This document shows positions 34,701-43,764 of a DNA stretch of 64,000 bases, piece by piece. Each line of letters begins with the position of its first letter. Position 1 is the stretch's first letter. This DNA is from Heligmosomoides polygyrus polygyrus (lineage: Eukaryota > Nematoda > Chromadorea > Rhabditida > Heligmosomidae): contig OX377202.1 of the NCBI GenBank assembly GCA_947396885.1, forward strand, positions 107,960,221 through 108,024,220, in the 5' to 3' direction. Made by a program: the position numbers and the translations under genes. The notes under the pieces are model-generated. The model searched no databases. It was not told the origin of the DNA and saw only the letters and a list, made by a program, of their open reading frames with translations.

Positions 34701-37552
34701 GTAAGGATACGCTTGTTTCTTTAGGTTAAAAAAATAGAAATAAAGAGGGCTTGTTTTTAAGCAGAAGTGAGTTGCAGTAATACCTACGGCACATGGCGCT
34801 TCAGAATGGAATATGGCTTAACACCTCTGAATGACAATAAGGTGAACAGCTGCTGTAGCAGAGGAATATGAGGTATTTTGAGGAAAGGGTCGTAAGAAAA
34901 AAACAACTACGGATGTTTAGGCGTAGAATATGAAGCCCTGACCAAAATCTATTTCTTCTTTGTTCTGCTGAGTTTTTCAAACATGTGTTTATTCAGATTT
35001 ATGTTCATTACCTCAGATCATCACATGCATGATACTCAATGCTCTCGCAGTTCTGGTATGTCCTACTGCAGCAGTTTTTCTAAGAAAAGGTACAGATAGT
35101 AAGCTTCCCTTTTAGGCGAACATGATTAATGAACGGATAAACTGCAAGTTCTATAAAGACTGCACAAATGGCGAACACCAGTACTCGTTGGCTGAGCGAT
35201 ATCAGGTCTCAGAGAACATTAGAACGTGCAAGGTTGGTTAATCGCTTTAAAATCCTTGCAATATTTGAGTAATGTGGTGAATGGAACCAAACTGGCACGG
35301 AATTTAGAGCTTCAACCGAGTCGTGCTAAGCATAATGGGTTTCAACTTGATTTGTAATCTTGTCCTAGTGATTGACAATTTCAACATACCAATGCGCTAC
35401 AAAAACCTATCCGCTCTACTCTACAATTACTCAGTGATAATGTGAGTTTTGTTTCTTTACATGGTCGAAGAATGGCAACGATATGTAGTGCTAAGGGAGG
35501 CAAGTCCTAATATGCAAGTTTCCTGGAGCTTCAACTAAAACAGCATTCTATAACGCCGGGACATGCTTCCATCGCCGCGATGCCATCGCGGCGCTCAGTT
35601 CATGGCTATACCGCCGCATGCGGTCGAATAGTCATAGGAAACTTCGCCGCGGCTCCCGCAGCTGCGGTCGCCTTGCGCAATGTCTTCCCGCGCCCATCGC
35701 GGAAATGGCATATTTTTTCGCGCCGCGCGCGGTATTTAGCGTTAGCCCTGGACGGATGGCCGTCGCGCTCAATTGCAGAGCGATGGGCGATGCGGCGCGC
35801 CCTGAGAAGTTCAAATTCTTTCGCGTAGCTCTGCAAAACTCATCACTGCGGTTCCATCACGGCGATGGGAAGTATGCACGAGGCCTAAAAGGCCCCCAGA
35901 CTTCTGCGGCGTTGCCGCTGCCCTGTCCTTCATCATAGGGCAGGGACGCAGAGCTCGCCGCCAGCGGCGTCCCTGCCCTATCCTTAACCACTGCGGCGAG
36001 CGGCGTTGCCGCAGAAGTCTGTGGGGGCCTTAAGAGATTTGTCGCGCTCGCTCCTCTGTCCTGTGATTGGGCCGGGTGCGCAGTTTCCCACGGCGGCTTG
36101 CCGATGAGGCGCCTCGATCGACTGGGAGCATGGGAAAATCGCTGACGTCAGCACATCGATCGACGCGTGGCGCCTCTCTCATCTGGGGTGCGCTGCACTG
36201 GTCGTCCTGCGCTCCCGCGACAAGCTCTGAAGAACTTGTGCTTCCATCTTCTATTCCGGACGGCCGTCGTGGAGCCTCGGCCCTGCATCTGAATACGTCC
36301 ACAATACGGGTAGAAGCAGGAGAAGAGCTCCGTGCGCCCACACTCACGACCTCAGGAAACCATTCCCCCCCCCCCTCTCCCTAGCCATGGATGTTACATT
36401 TGCCGCCGATTACGACGGGAAATGAACTTTAAGGACAGCACAGTGGGTGTGTTGGAGGAATCGGGTGAGATCCTTCCTTGTCAGGATTTCAAGGTTGTTC
36501 TGCTCATAGGTATATATTGCTGTGTGCTAGAAGAGTTCTCTCCCGGGGATCTCCTTCTGTGGGCGTTAGGGAAGCGAGGAGCCAGGTGGCATGCAGTAAA
36601 AGGAAGGGCATATTTATTTATTTATCTATCACATTGCACAGAGTTGTGCGCTATGTTAGATATAGAAATATCAAGATATAGAAAGTTGATGTTTCTCCCC
36701 TGCTCACTTATCATACTAGAGTGTTAGAACTTATCATACTCTCAGTGGATTGTGTATCGACTCCGAAAACTATCGCGTGGAAAGGTCAGGCCGCGTAATG
36801 AAAAGCCTACCAAAAAGCACGCTGGGAACACAAGAAACTAATATATATGAAATTATTGTGCAGAGGTTTTACGATGAAAGGAGCTGGAATCTTCTTTATT
36901 GATACATGTAGATAAATAATGGTATAGTCGTTACAATCGTGAGAATAGTTGAGCAATATATTATAGGTATAGATATTGGAGCAGACCTGTTCGTGAAAAT
37001 ATTTCTGTGTCGCTGCCACGGCATGTGTAAAATAGGTAGAGCAGGGTGAAAACATCTGAGGCAACGGTATATTAAATGTGGAAACATACATAGATATGTA
37101 TAGTAATTAAAGCAGTTGTAGTGGTCAAGTGCCATAAAGTTTCTGCTTGGTCTCGTGAAATCCTCTCCCATGTACTCGTACTTAAGGTATGGATTCATTG
37201 TGCCATTCGTGATGTACTGCCATAACGAGCTGTGGCAAAGTGAACTGAAACGCCTATGCAGTAAGGTATGTCTGGACAATTGATAGCTGTTGTACTTCTC
37301 AAAGCGGCGCATACCATGAGAGCTTTTCTATAATTATCATTCCTAGGTTGCTTAACTTGGACTTCCTTCCCCAGTAACGATCACCTTTTTCAAAATACGT
37401 GTTACCACTGTGATTTTCAGTTTCGCTGCAAGGGTCGTTCTATTTCCACAAAGCGACGCATCGTCAGATCGACGTTCGGTAAAGAGATGGTGCTCAGCGG
37501 TGTGGAGCTCTCCCAACGATATTTTGAAATGCTGCGGAAAGACTGGAGGTAG
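24884..37552 (+). CDS. Sre-like seven-transmembrane chemoreceptor gene 1 (9 coding exons, 331 aa)
   Basis: Coding exons by hand: 24884-24987, 31400-31557, 33848-33907, 34112-34264, 34997-35055, 35116-35232, 35308-35441, 37187-37265 and 37421-37552 (TAG). They sum to 996 nt, every junction keeps phase, and the tandem paralogue has the same exon lengths up to the last. The protein starts MHYIMYFNRTH (glycosylation site N8). Hydrophobic segments lie at about 20-45, 58-82, 92-118, 131-152, 160-180, 218-240 and 250-275. E118-R119 opens an ERCCATYYLKDYEKK motif after helix 3, and a LAERYQVSENI motif precedes helix 6; both suggest the nematode Sra superfamily, with Sre the best fit to the N terminus and length (~350 aa typical). 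Expected role: plasma-membrane odorant/chemosensory GPCR in sensory cilia. Intron 1 (6.4 kb) and introns 2 and 7 are packed with transposons. Intron 4 has a weak donor (GTGGGC) and intron 7 ends in TTAAG, not CAG. Confidence 0.8.
25229..25374. mobile_element. Foldback MITE in chemoreceptor gene 1 intron 1
   Basis: The left end reads CCTGGTTTACACTTGCACCG with CCACGCGGCGCGGC. The right end is the inverse, GCCGCGCCGCGCAGAAGCGC then AACTATAAAACAGGG. The interior holds GATATCGATTTTTCGC and its near inverse. A larger relative with a nested insertion is at 33364-33774. Confidence 0.6.
25960..26345 (+). repeat. Left arm of a long inverted repeat with tRNA-like segment
   Basis: This ~385-bp arm is inverted at 27205-27595 (for example GGATTGAGACCTAC, GAAACGCTGATCACAGAT-like, CGCGCTCAATCAGCGTTGGG). 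It includes GGTGGTAGAGTGCTCGCTCC (A-box-like) and GGTTCGGTTCCGTCGGCGAC (B-box-like), so each arm may be a copy of a second tRNA-derived repeat family inserted head to head. The alternative is a foldback transposon. Confidence 0.55.
26700..27009 (+). mobile_element. tRNA-derived SINE with 11-bp target-site duplication
   Basis: The body 26711-26998 is collinear with the SINE at 8496-8785 and flanked by an exact TTAATTATGTT direct repeat (26700-26710 and 26999-27009). The head is damaged: the A-box region is shortened to ACGGCGTGCAGGAGG. It lies between the arms of the inverted repeat. Confidence 0.75.
26996..27165. repeat. AT-rich ~85-bp tandem duplication
   Basis: Two copies of a unit containing GTTAATTTTT, TTTTTGACTTTAAATTTTTG and AATTCCTC..AATAAAATATGTT lie side by side, partly derived from the SINE target duplication sequence. 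Confidence 0.65.
27205..27595 (-). repeat. Right arm of the long inverted repeat
   Basis: Reverse complement counterpart of 25960-26345, with the same tRNA-like boxes (plus strand GGGAACCGAACCCATC and GTGGAGCGAGCACTTTACCA). The arms differ by scattered substitutions and small indels, so the arrangement is not recent. Confidence 0.55.
27657..27689 (+). other. Hammerhead-core-like block
   Basis: CTGAAGA, 13 nt, GACGAAACGTTATC. AAAGCT before and AGCTTT after are complementary, but the second lies six bases beyond the expected cleavage position. Stem II is weak. Listed because the same two-box pattern recurs. Confidence 0.25.
28362..29820 (+). mobile_element. Mariner element with complete ends and an internal 206-bp duplication
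   Basis: Terminal inverted repeats of ~30 bp (left TTGGGCCATCCAATAAGTAA, right ending TTACTTATTGGATGACCTAA) are flanked by TA on both sides. The element is 1459 bp; subtracting a 206-bp tandem duplication (28513-28718 and 28719-28924) gives a size close to a usual mariner. The transposase resembles the hookworm mariner type with WVPHDLSDENR. It lies in intron 1 of chemoreceptor gene 1, same strand. Confidence 0.85.
28532..29715 (+). pseudogene. Mariner transposase, interrupted
   Basis: The N-terminal segment (MARQISEEHIRHCMLFEF, then GSNAKVATKNICNVYPDA) appears twice because of the tandem duplication, at 28532 and 28738, with stops after each. The reading continues through several frames: VEELSSTLNEPKSTIHLHL (helix-turn-helix linker), VWVPHDLSDENR, TGNKKWILYDN (first catalytic Asp), then a TGA after YREQLD at 29404. 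From 29407 it runs to ILHRDNARPRCA (second Asp), PHPPYSPYFAPSDYHLLRSL (third Asp) and a stop at 29713. All three catalytic Asp survive, but stops, frame changes and the duplication rule out an intact enzyme. Confidence 0.8.
30508..31072 (+). mobile_element. piggyBac-type deletion derivative flanked by TTAA
   Basis: TTAA occurs at 30504-30507 and 31073-31076. The ends are inverted: left CCCATTGACGACTGCGCGAG, right (reverse complement) CTCGTTGACGACCTCGCGGG. Subterminal CGCG-rich repeats are present on both sides. TTAA targets and an opening CCC are hallmarks of piggyBac. It keeps only the transposase C-terminus (30579-30767), so it is non-autonomous. Confidence 0.7.
30579..30767 (+). pseudogene. 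piggyBac-type transposase C-terminal cysteine-rich domain remnant
   Basis: The 62-codon frame contains RRRCNCIYKKVC and, after a basic linker, TTRCSKCLKYFSLDCFQNF then YKKCH. The C-x-C...C-x2-C...C...C-H pattern near the protein end followed by a terminal inverted repeat fits the cysteine-rich, zinc-binding domain of piggyBac-type transposases. The catalytic DDD domain is deleted. The assignment depends partly on the TTAA-bounded ends; the domain alone would be weak evidence. Confidence 0.5.
31631..31724. repeat. (TG)47 microsatellite
   Basis: A pure 94-bp TG tract preceded by an imperfect GT-rich stretch from about 31590. It lies ~70 bp after the exon 2 donor of chemoreceptor gene 1, inside intron 2. 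Confidence 0.95.
31728..31962. repeat. ~126-bp tandem duplication with ATCGAT motifs
   Basis: Two units share GTAATCGAG, TGAACACGAATCTGAA, GATCGC.ATCAATCGATAT and ATCGATTTTT. The ACACGAATCTGA word also occurs in the tandem repeat at 56565-57070, and the ATCGAT content recalls 57.5-60.5 kb. Confidence 0.6.
31963..32964. other. Intron 2 sequence, no further feature
   Basis: AT-rich intron sequence of chemoreceptor gene 1. No additional exon or transposon could be supported. Confidence 0.4.
32965..33313. mobile_element. Foldback MITE, family A copy 1
   Basis: The left end GCCGGGGACATACTTCCATC with CGCCGCGATG is inverted at the right, CACGACGGGAAGTATGCACG then AGGCC. The interior is ~75% collinear by eye with 35551-35890, including TCGAATAGTCA.AGGAAACTT and GAGAAGTTCAAATTCTTTCG. 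No coding capacity. Confidence 0.7.
33364..33774. mobile_element. Foldback MITE with a second foldback nested inside
   Basis: The outer ends are inverted: CCCTAGCTTATAATTGCGCC with GCCACGCGGCGCGGC at left, and GCCGCGCCGCACAGCGGCGC with AAGTATAATAAACTAGGG at right, related to 25229-25374. At 33415-33687 an inner block bounded by AGCCGCGTG / CACGCGGCT contains dense CTGC/GCAG palindromes and interrupts the outer element next to its ATAGATATCGAT core. Confidence 0.65.
33925..34065. repeat. Possible decayed foldback MITE in intron 3
   Basis: GCGGGATACTTCAATCGCGG near 33932 is roughly inverted at 34035-34062 (CGCGTGTGAAGTATAAAACC). The same ATACTTC terminal word is present. Arms are imperfect. 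Confidence 0.4.
35551..35890. mobile_element. Foldback MITE, family A copy 2
   Basis: Starts GCCGGGACATGCTTCCATCG with CCGCGATG and ends CGGCGATGGGAAGTATGCAC then GAGGCC. Collinear with 32965-33313 in the same orientation. It lies in intron 7 of chemoreceptor gene 1, directly abutting another MITE. Confidence 0.7.
35889..36032. mobile_element. Foldback MITE, family C (~143 bp)
   Basis: Terminal inverted repeats AAGGCCCCCAGACTTCTGCG / CGCAGAAGTCTGTGGGGGCC, extended by GCGTTGCCGC. The centre contains TCATAGGGCAGGGACG and its inverse. Related ends occur at 46055-46358, and the CAGGG(A/T)CGCAGAGCTC word recurs at 46731-46748. Confidence 0.75.
36043..36490 (+). repeat. GC-rich dispersed repeat, copy 3
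   Basis: Collinear with 3770-4190, including GGCGGCTTGCCGATGAGGCG, CTGCGCTCCCGCGACAAG and the extension TTTGCCGCCGATTACGAC ... GAGGAATCGGGTGAGA. It contains a C run at 36366. It sits in intron 7 of chemoreceptor gene 1. Confidence 0.6.
36605..36665 (-). mobile_element. LINE 3' tail fragment (minus orientation)
   Basis: Read on the minus strand, AGCGCACAACTCTGTGCAAT is followed by GATAAATAAATAAATA, the hairpin-plus-microsatellite end of the local CR1-like LINEs. Only the extreme 3' end is present. Confidence 0.55.
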
Positions 37553-38530
37553 ACAGAGTATGTGGACGACACGGTGCTAGAAACACAATTGCAGACATTA
37601 TTGGTGGATAGGAGACCTTTTAGACTGCATGTATGCAGGAGCAGTTGGATGCACTGCATTTACGCTATCCGTCTTCTCTGATTGTGCTGCGTGTCATAAT
37701 TCGGAAGCAACAACAGTCAATTAAGCTCGATAGTTGCATTTGAAAGGGTTCCATGCACATTCCTCTGCCGCAACAATCCAATTCCAAATCTGCGTACCAA
37801 ACTCTTACGCTTTGACTATAATTTTTCTTTTCTTTGATATTGTATTGTATTGTATTGCATTGCGTTGTACTTATTACGACGAACAAGATTATCAGTATCA
37901 AGAAGACCATATCAGAAATGTAATAGTGAAATAGTGAAATAGAGATTTCTAATAATAACGCGAATACTTTGAAAACTAGTAGTAAGGACGGACAGGAGCA
38001 GCAGTAGGCGAACAATGAAATACGACAACATGATTGTGACTGAAATCGGTTCGTTGTGATGCACCTCGAAGCAGTGAGTGCCTTTCGAGTTGTAAAACTC
38101 CTAAAACTGAAAACCTAGTAAAATGGGAAGTGTTTCTCGTCAATGTACAACACCCTTACCCGCTCTTGTGACAAAAATACTGGCCATGACAACTGATCTT
38201 GCCTTCGCTGTTAAAAGTTTGTAAACTTTTTACGTATTAGAGCGCCTGCGAGAAAAAAACTGATTTACATCTATATTTCCCAGGTTATTGGGTATCTTAT
38301 ACACCATAGATACATCAGTCGTTCTTCTCCTACACGACCGGACATGCCGCTCCCGCCAACAGGTACAAAAGGAAAAGTGGCGCATTGTTGCGCTGAAAAG
38401 CGCCGTTTTTAAATAAATGCTTTAGAAGACCATATTCCGAAATAAAAAACATATTTGTTGGGTTCATCAGCTTAAACGTTCGTCATGCCTAAACTGCATT
38501 TTCGCGCTGCTGTAACTTTTTCAATCATAA
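37553..38530. other. Intergenic, no feature recognised
   Basis: DNA between the stop codon of chemoreceptor gene 1 and the plus-strand LINE. No AATAAA, exon or repeat could be assigned with confidence. Confidence 0.45.
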
Positions 38531-38534
38531 GCAG

Positions 38535-38774
38535 GAACGCGGCCGTACCCGTAAGGTGAAGGTAGTTTTACCTTCGAAGTCTCACTGGGCAGCAGCCCTT
38601 TCTAATTCTTGGAGACTTCGTGGGACAGCTACTTTCGAAAAGGTCCGCGTTCGACGTAGCATGTCAGCCGAGGAGCGGCAACGAGAATGTGAGTTGAGGC
38701 AGAAGTGTAGGGAAAGAAACAAGCAGTCAAACAACCGTGTCTGTGGTATACCACGGAGAGCTAAGACGGATTGA
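38535..38774 (+). pseudogene. LINE ORF1 C-terminal remnant
   Basis: The frame contains VKVVLPSKSHWAAALSNSW then MSAEERQRECELRQKCRERN and ends RRAKTD with a stop. It aligns by eye with the C-terminal half of the intact ORF1 at 17127-17702 (VKVVLPSRSHW ... REERARDFQLRQQARELNRE). The N-terminal half is missing. Confidence 0.6.
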
Positions 38775-38850
38775 CGAACTCCCTAAACGGAGAGTTTCGG
38801 GAAACGTCTGACTAGACACGGTGTACCTACTGCCGCTTTGAAATGTTTTT

Positions 38851-41688
38851 TTGTTGAATGCCCGTAGCCTAGTAAATAAACTTCACTATCTCTATCTATT
38901 TTTATCAAATTACGATCCAGATCTGCTGTTTGTAACAGAAACTTCGCTCTCCAACAAAATATCAGATTCTGAAGTTTTTGCTGATTTTCCCTACAAACTA
39001 TTTCGAAATGATCGTAAAAATCGCAAAGGTGGCGGTATATGTTGCTTAGTAAAAAACACGCATAGTTTGATTGCTGTTAATACCCCTACCTGCCTCAAGT
39101 CTGATATCCTTTGTCTCGATTTTACACATCTTTCTTTGATTTTACACATTTGGTATCATTCAGAGTAGTGTTGGTTTACCGCCCTCCAAACTCAAGCACA
39201 TGTGAAGATGATGCTCTTATAGACTCAATGTTGGAACTGTGCCTTTCAGACAACCATATGATAGTTTTGGGCGACTTCAACCTTGACATTGATTGGGCTC
39301 ATTGCCTCAGCACTTCTAGCCAGAACATGACAAAGTTCAAAGAATTTTTTGAATGTTGCAGTTTGGCGCAGAGAGTAAAGAAACCTACGCGTGGTGACGC
39401 AATTCTTGACATAGTTTTGTCTTCAACACCAATTATAAAAAACACTTCTGTTTTACCCCCTTTTGCATCATCTGATCCCAATATAGTCGGTTTTGATGTT
39501 CACATGTCTCTGCAGAATCAAAGAGATTTACCTCTCCCGAACTTTATCCGCGCCGACCATTCCGCTCTAGCGCTATACTTCAATTCCATTGATTGGTGGA
39601 CAGTTTTCCAATCTTACCAAAACACTGATGACCTGTACAAAAGATTCTGCCGTGTTGTTATTCTGGATTATCCAAGTTTGTACCATTTGATACTACGAAA
39701 ACTCCAACAAGGCGCTATCCAAAACAGATTTTCAATCTTATAGCCCAAAAGGCACGTCTGTTTAGCTCTTTACAAAATCCTCTTTTACACCCCAGATATA
39801 AAAAAGTATGTCAAGATTTGGATCATCATTTGAAAAAATTCTTAGGCTGCAAGGAAAAGCTTGCTTCCAGAACATACAACAAAAAGGCGTTGTTTTCTAT
39901 TATGCGGTATAAGCTGAAAGCACATTCAGAATTACCAGTTCTTGAAGATGACTTTGGAGTTCTTTATGCAGATGATGTTCAAAGAGCTGAAGCACTTGCC
40001 AGCTATTTTGCTTCAGTTTTCACTTCAACTTCGGAAGAGGGGCCAAATTCTAATAGGTTCTTTGAGCAATCAGAAATGGCTGATGAATTGTTGGCTGATA
40101 GCATAGACGAGATAACCATCCAGACAGAAGACGTGCTAAGAGTCATGAAAGGACTAAAATGCTCTACATCAGTACCATTCGATGGCATTCCTCAAATGGT
40201 TTTTAAGAAATGCGCGCAGTCCCTTCATAAGCCTCTGTCAATCATTTTCAACATTTCTCTGATCTATGGCGAAGTTCCTGAAATGTGGAAAGAGTCCATT
40301 ATAACTGCTATTCCAAAAAGTTCGAAGTCATTTTTACTCTCTTCCTTCCGGCCGATAAGTATAACTCCTACCCCAATAAAGATCATGGAAAAAATTCTGC
40401 GGGAGAAGCTAATCTCACGTCTTTACGAAAACAGATCGATTCCTACCCAACAACACGACTTTATTGCTGGTGCTTCCACGTCTACTCAACTGTCGGACTG
40501 CATTTTTGACTGGAATATTGCAACAAATAATGGGGACTCTGTGGATATCATTTACTTCGATTTGTCAAAAGCTTTTGACAAAGTTTGCCATAGCAAACTG
40601 CTAGCAAGGCTTTATCAAATGGGCATTAGGGGATCCCTTCTAGCTTGTATCAACTCTTATTTGAGTGGGAGGCGCATGCGTGTCAAAGTAAGGCATTCCT
40701 TCTCAAGTTGTTATGATTGTACAAGCGAAGTGCCTCAGGGGGGTGTATTATCCCCTATTTTGTTCCTAGTGTACACCTGCGATCTTCCTTCTTGTCTAGT
40801 TACTGACCCTCTTTTCAAAGTACAAATGTATGCTAACGATATAAAGATTTACGGAACCTACAATGATAAAAATAAGGCGCAAGTTTGCCAAGCTTTATCA
40901 CAATCCATCAACAATATGATGGAGTGGGTTAACACTTGGCAGCTACCTGTAAATCTTTCGAAGACATCAGTTTTCCATATTGGGGACTCAGATAATAACG
41001 AATACAGTTTCAACAGCTGCGTTATTAACTCAGTATCCGAGGTTCGAGATCTTGGAGTCTTTCTAGATCGTAGGTTAACCTTCGAGTATCACATCGATAC
41101 CATGTACGGAAAGCTTTTAACACCCTTCTCATGATTTGCAGAAACATCAAGTGTAATGACAGCACTATACTTATTAGTTTATATAAGACATATGTCATCC
41201 CAATACTAGAGTACTGTTCTAATGTTTGGAGTCCTTTCACAAAAAAAATCGCAATCCACAATTGAAAAGGTGCAGAAAACATTTACAAAAATTTCTACAG
41301 GTGTAATCGTATTCCAAGTGAAACAAGAGTAACTCCTAGTTACGAGGAAAGGCTTTTACTTTTCAACCTCAAGAGCCTTTTCTATAGACGTGTATTCTCT
41401 GACCTAATTTTTTGTTTTAAAATTCTAAAAGGCGAATCAAAACTTGCAGCTAGCAAATATTGGGTTTTCTTGCCAACGACAGGTAACCGTAATCAATTTC
41501 GTTTCCACTATCCTAAGGTGAAGAAGAAAAATCGCGAGAGAGTTTTCAATTCCTTATTTTATCGTGAAGCTCGCTGGTTGCAAATGCTACCTGCAAGTTT
41601 ACTAGAAGCTCCAAACGCCAATGTTTTTTGTAGAAGGTTGAGGAAAATAGACTTACTCTCAGTGCTGCACTTAGAGGACATTACATGA
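38851..41688 (+). pseudogene. LINE ORF2 (endonuclease and reverse transcriptase), multiple lesions, YADD changed to YAND
   Basis: The endonuclease is read at 38851-39130 (DLLFVTETSL, GGGICCLVKN). After a frame change near 39120-39165 it continues at 39165-39700 (MIVLGDFNLDIDW, AILDIVLSSTPII, ASSDPNIVGF). Another frame change lies near 39680-39810. The reverse transcriptase occupies 39818-41134: SIITAIPKSSK, SFRPISITPTPIK, YFDLSKAFDKV, EVPQGGVLSPILF, and the catalytic box reads QMYANDIKIYG. The first Asp of the YADD pair is Asn (codon AAC at 40835-40837, one G-to-A change from GAC), which would abolish polymerisation. The thumb and C-terminus follow in other frames to LHLEDIT at 41688. The motif in the local relative (FADDIRIY) shows what is expected. 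Confidence 0.8.
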
Positions 41689-42277
41689 GTTCATTCAGCA
41701 TTGGTTTACCTTTTTTGGCATGCTTTACGTCGTCGTTTCCTTCTTGTTTAGCTTAGTATTATGCTCTTTGATAATGTTCCATACTCAACATTGTTGTTCG
41801 CTTGTTCGCCTAACATTCCAACTTTTTCCTTGTTTTCTTAAATTTTTGTTGTTGTTTGTTCGATTTGCTGCCACTTGTAAACTTTTCTTTCGCCTCTTTC
41901 CTACGACATCTCATAGCTACTGTCGTGTGGACTTTAATGGGAGCGGCGGACCTACTAGGATGGTATCCGGAGCCGTTACTTCTCGCGCCTTGCAGTGTTG
42001 GCGGGCCACTGCTCGTTTCCCATTAAATTATCCACTTCACCAATCCCCCACAAACCCTCGGCTTCTAGTTCTTCCTTCATTTTTTAAAATCGTTCTTCTT
42101 GTTGATAATTGAATTTCGCTCACCAACGCTTACCACGAATCGCTGTGTTGTTTTGTTGAGGAGTTTGGCTTTTTAGCTTTTTTTATTCTTCTCTACTGTT
42201 TGTTAACGCCTTGTCCATGTTGCTTATTTACTGCTCATTGCGCACAGTGTTGTGCAAATAAATAAATAAATAAATAA

Positions 42278-43590
42278 GCTACATCGCCGTGCCTTGTTGC
42301 ACCAATAGACTGCCTACAAATTCCACAGGTTGTAGCCGGAAGAATTCAAACTTGATAGAGTTTCCTTTTGCACGGATTAAATACTTTTGTTATCACGACT
42401 CCAAAATTGTTCGATATACATTTTGCAGGTTTTTGACAGTACTTTTATAAGGGGACGAGCGTTCTACCCCTCGTCTCCCTGGCATGCTCACCTCCAACCC
42501 TCTGGACTTCCTCGAGAGTCCAGTAGCTCCTTTTTATAATGGTAATTCAAAAAGCCCTAAACAATTAAAATGTACGTAAGCATACCTTATTTTGGATGTC
42601 CTGAATGCGATTTATGAAATCCAGTTTGTGGTTGCATGGGAAACTTTAATCCTTTGTAGAATTAACTGTTTGAATAATATCTCCATTTACCTGTAGACTT
42701 CTTCCCGTTGAGCTACTAATACGCAAATGTATTCTTTTGTGGGAAGCCAGGGGCCACTCTTCGGACCTTAGAAGTATAGTAGAAATTGTATCCTGAATTT
42801 TCTGACAATCCCTGGTATAATCAGTTTTTCAAAACATCTAATTAGATTGTTTTTGTTACAAGCGCTACAAACGGTTTAAATGTACGATCCCAGAAACCCA
42901 GAAAATTAGGAAGAAGGAGGAAAGAAAGAACTAAGCGTAAAGAAGTTTTCACAGCTCGAAACGGGCGAAAGGTGGGGATCGGAGAAGCAAAACTGTGCAT
43001 TTGGTTTATTTTTCTTGCCATAACTCTCCGACCCCTCGCAATCAGAATCAGCCTCGCCTCCAAGTAACAGAGCCGCAACGCAGCAGTGCTCCTCATAAAT
43101 AACGGTATGAGCAAAAACAAAGCTGCTAGTTTTCTAATCACTACATAATAACCTTTGCTTGCCCTTATTGGTAGCCATTCGTACTACAGTTGTTATGAGT
43201 CATGCATTCTATGTTTGCGTGATATTATGGAGAAAGTCTGGCTTGACGTTTAAAATGCTTAGTTGACCTGGGCGAAAGGCGAAACGTGAATCAAACTTCA
43301 TTGCTGAGTGGAGAGTTATGGGCAAGACAATTTCCGTCAGCGAAATTCCGCCAAAACCTCCCTTATTCTGCAAGCATGTCTTCCTGGTTAGATTACACAA
43401 CTTGTTAGATGTTTTATTTGGTCTCAACTGCTTTAACTACAAAAAATTGTACTCAGTGGGAGTATTTCATATGGTAGTAGTAGCATAACACCATAATACG
43501 CCGGTCCTCAGTCGGTCTGTCCAGACAGATTCCGAGTTTATCGGTAAGGATTTGATGCTTCCAATATGTTTTCCTGGGTTTTGTTTTTAA
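42278..43590. other. Intergenic, no feature recognised
   Basis: No gene or clear repeat was recognised. A weak match to the SINE 3' end (GCATTCTATGTTTGCGTGAT) lies at 43203-43222. Confidence 0.4.
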
Positions 43591-43591
43591 G

Positions 43592-43764
43592 GTGGCTACG
43601 CTAGCTTTTCCAGAAAAATTAATTTTCTCTCGTCAAAAAAAAAACATCAGCAAGCTCGTTGTTCATGTGGATGCATGTGGGAATTCACTGTCCACAGAGG
43701 CCGGATTCGTGATTGGTATGGTTAAAGATGAAAAAGTTTACTCAGTGAAGATAGTGGGTGGAGG
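43592..43764 (+). CDS. Candidate isolated exon, unknown protein
   Basis: A 173-bp stretch is bounded by TTTTTAAG (acceptor-like, ending 43591) and GTAAGT (strong donor, 43765). In the frame starting GTG GCT ACG it encodes 57 residues without a stop: VATLAFPEKLIF, then ISKLVVHVDACGNSLSTEAG and FVIGMVKDEKVYSVKIVGG. A possible upstream exon ends in TTTATCG before GTAAGG at 43543, giving a 48-nt intron. I recognise no family and found no convincing continuation downstream, so this may be an orphan exon, the edge of a decayed gene or chance. Confidence 0.25.

Larger units (their letters stand above)
38530..42277 (+). mobile_element. CR1/jockey-like LINE, plus strand, 5'-truncated and decayed
   Basis: A 5'-truncated element with the end of ORF1, all of ORF2 in broken frames, and a 3' terminus TTGCGCACAGTGTTGTGCAA followed by AATAAATAAATAAATAAAT. 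It belongs to the same broad group as the minus-strand LINE at 9896-17760 but is a different subfamily. It occupies the space between the two chemoreceptor genes, same strand. Confidence 0.8.

Noticed and set aside
36896..37312. 138-codon minus-strand frame
   Set aside because: It is antisense to receptor exon 8 and flanking intron, with no domain.
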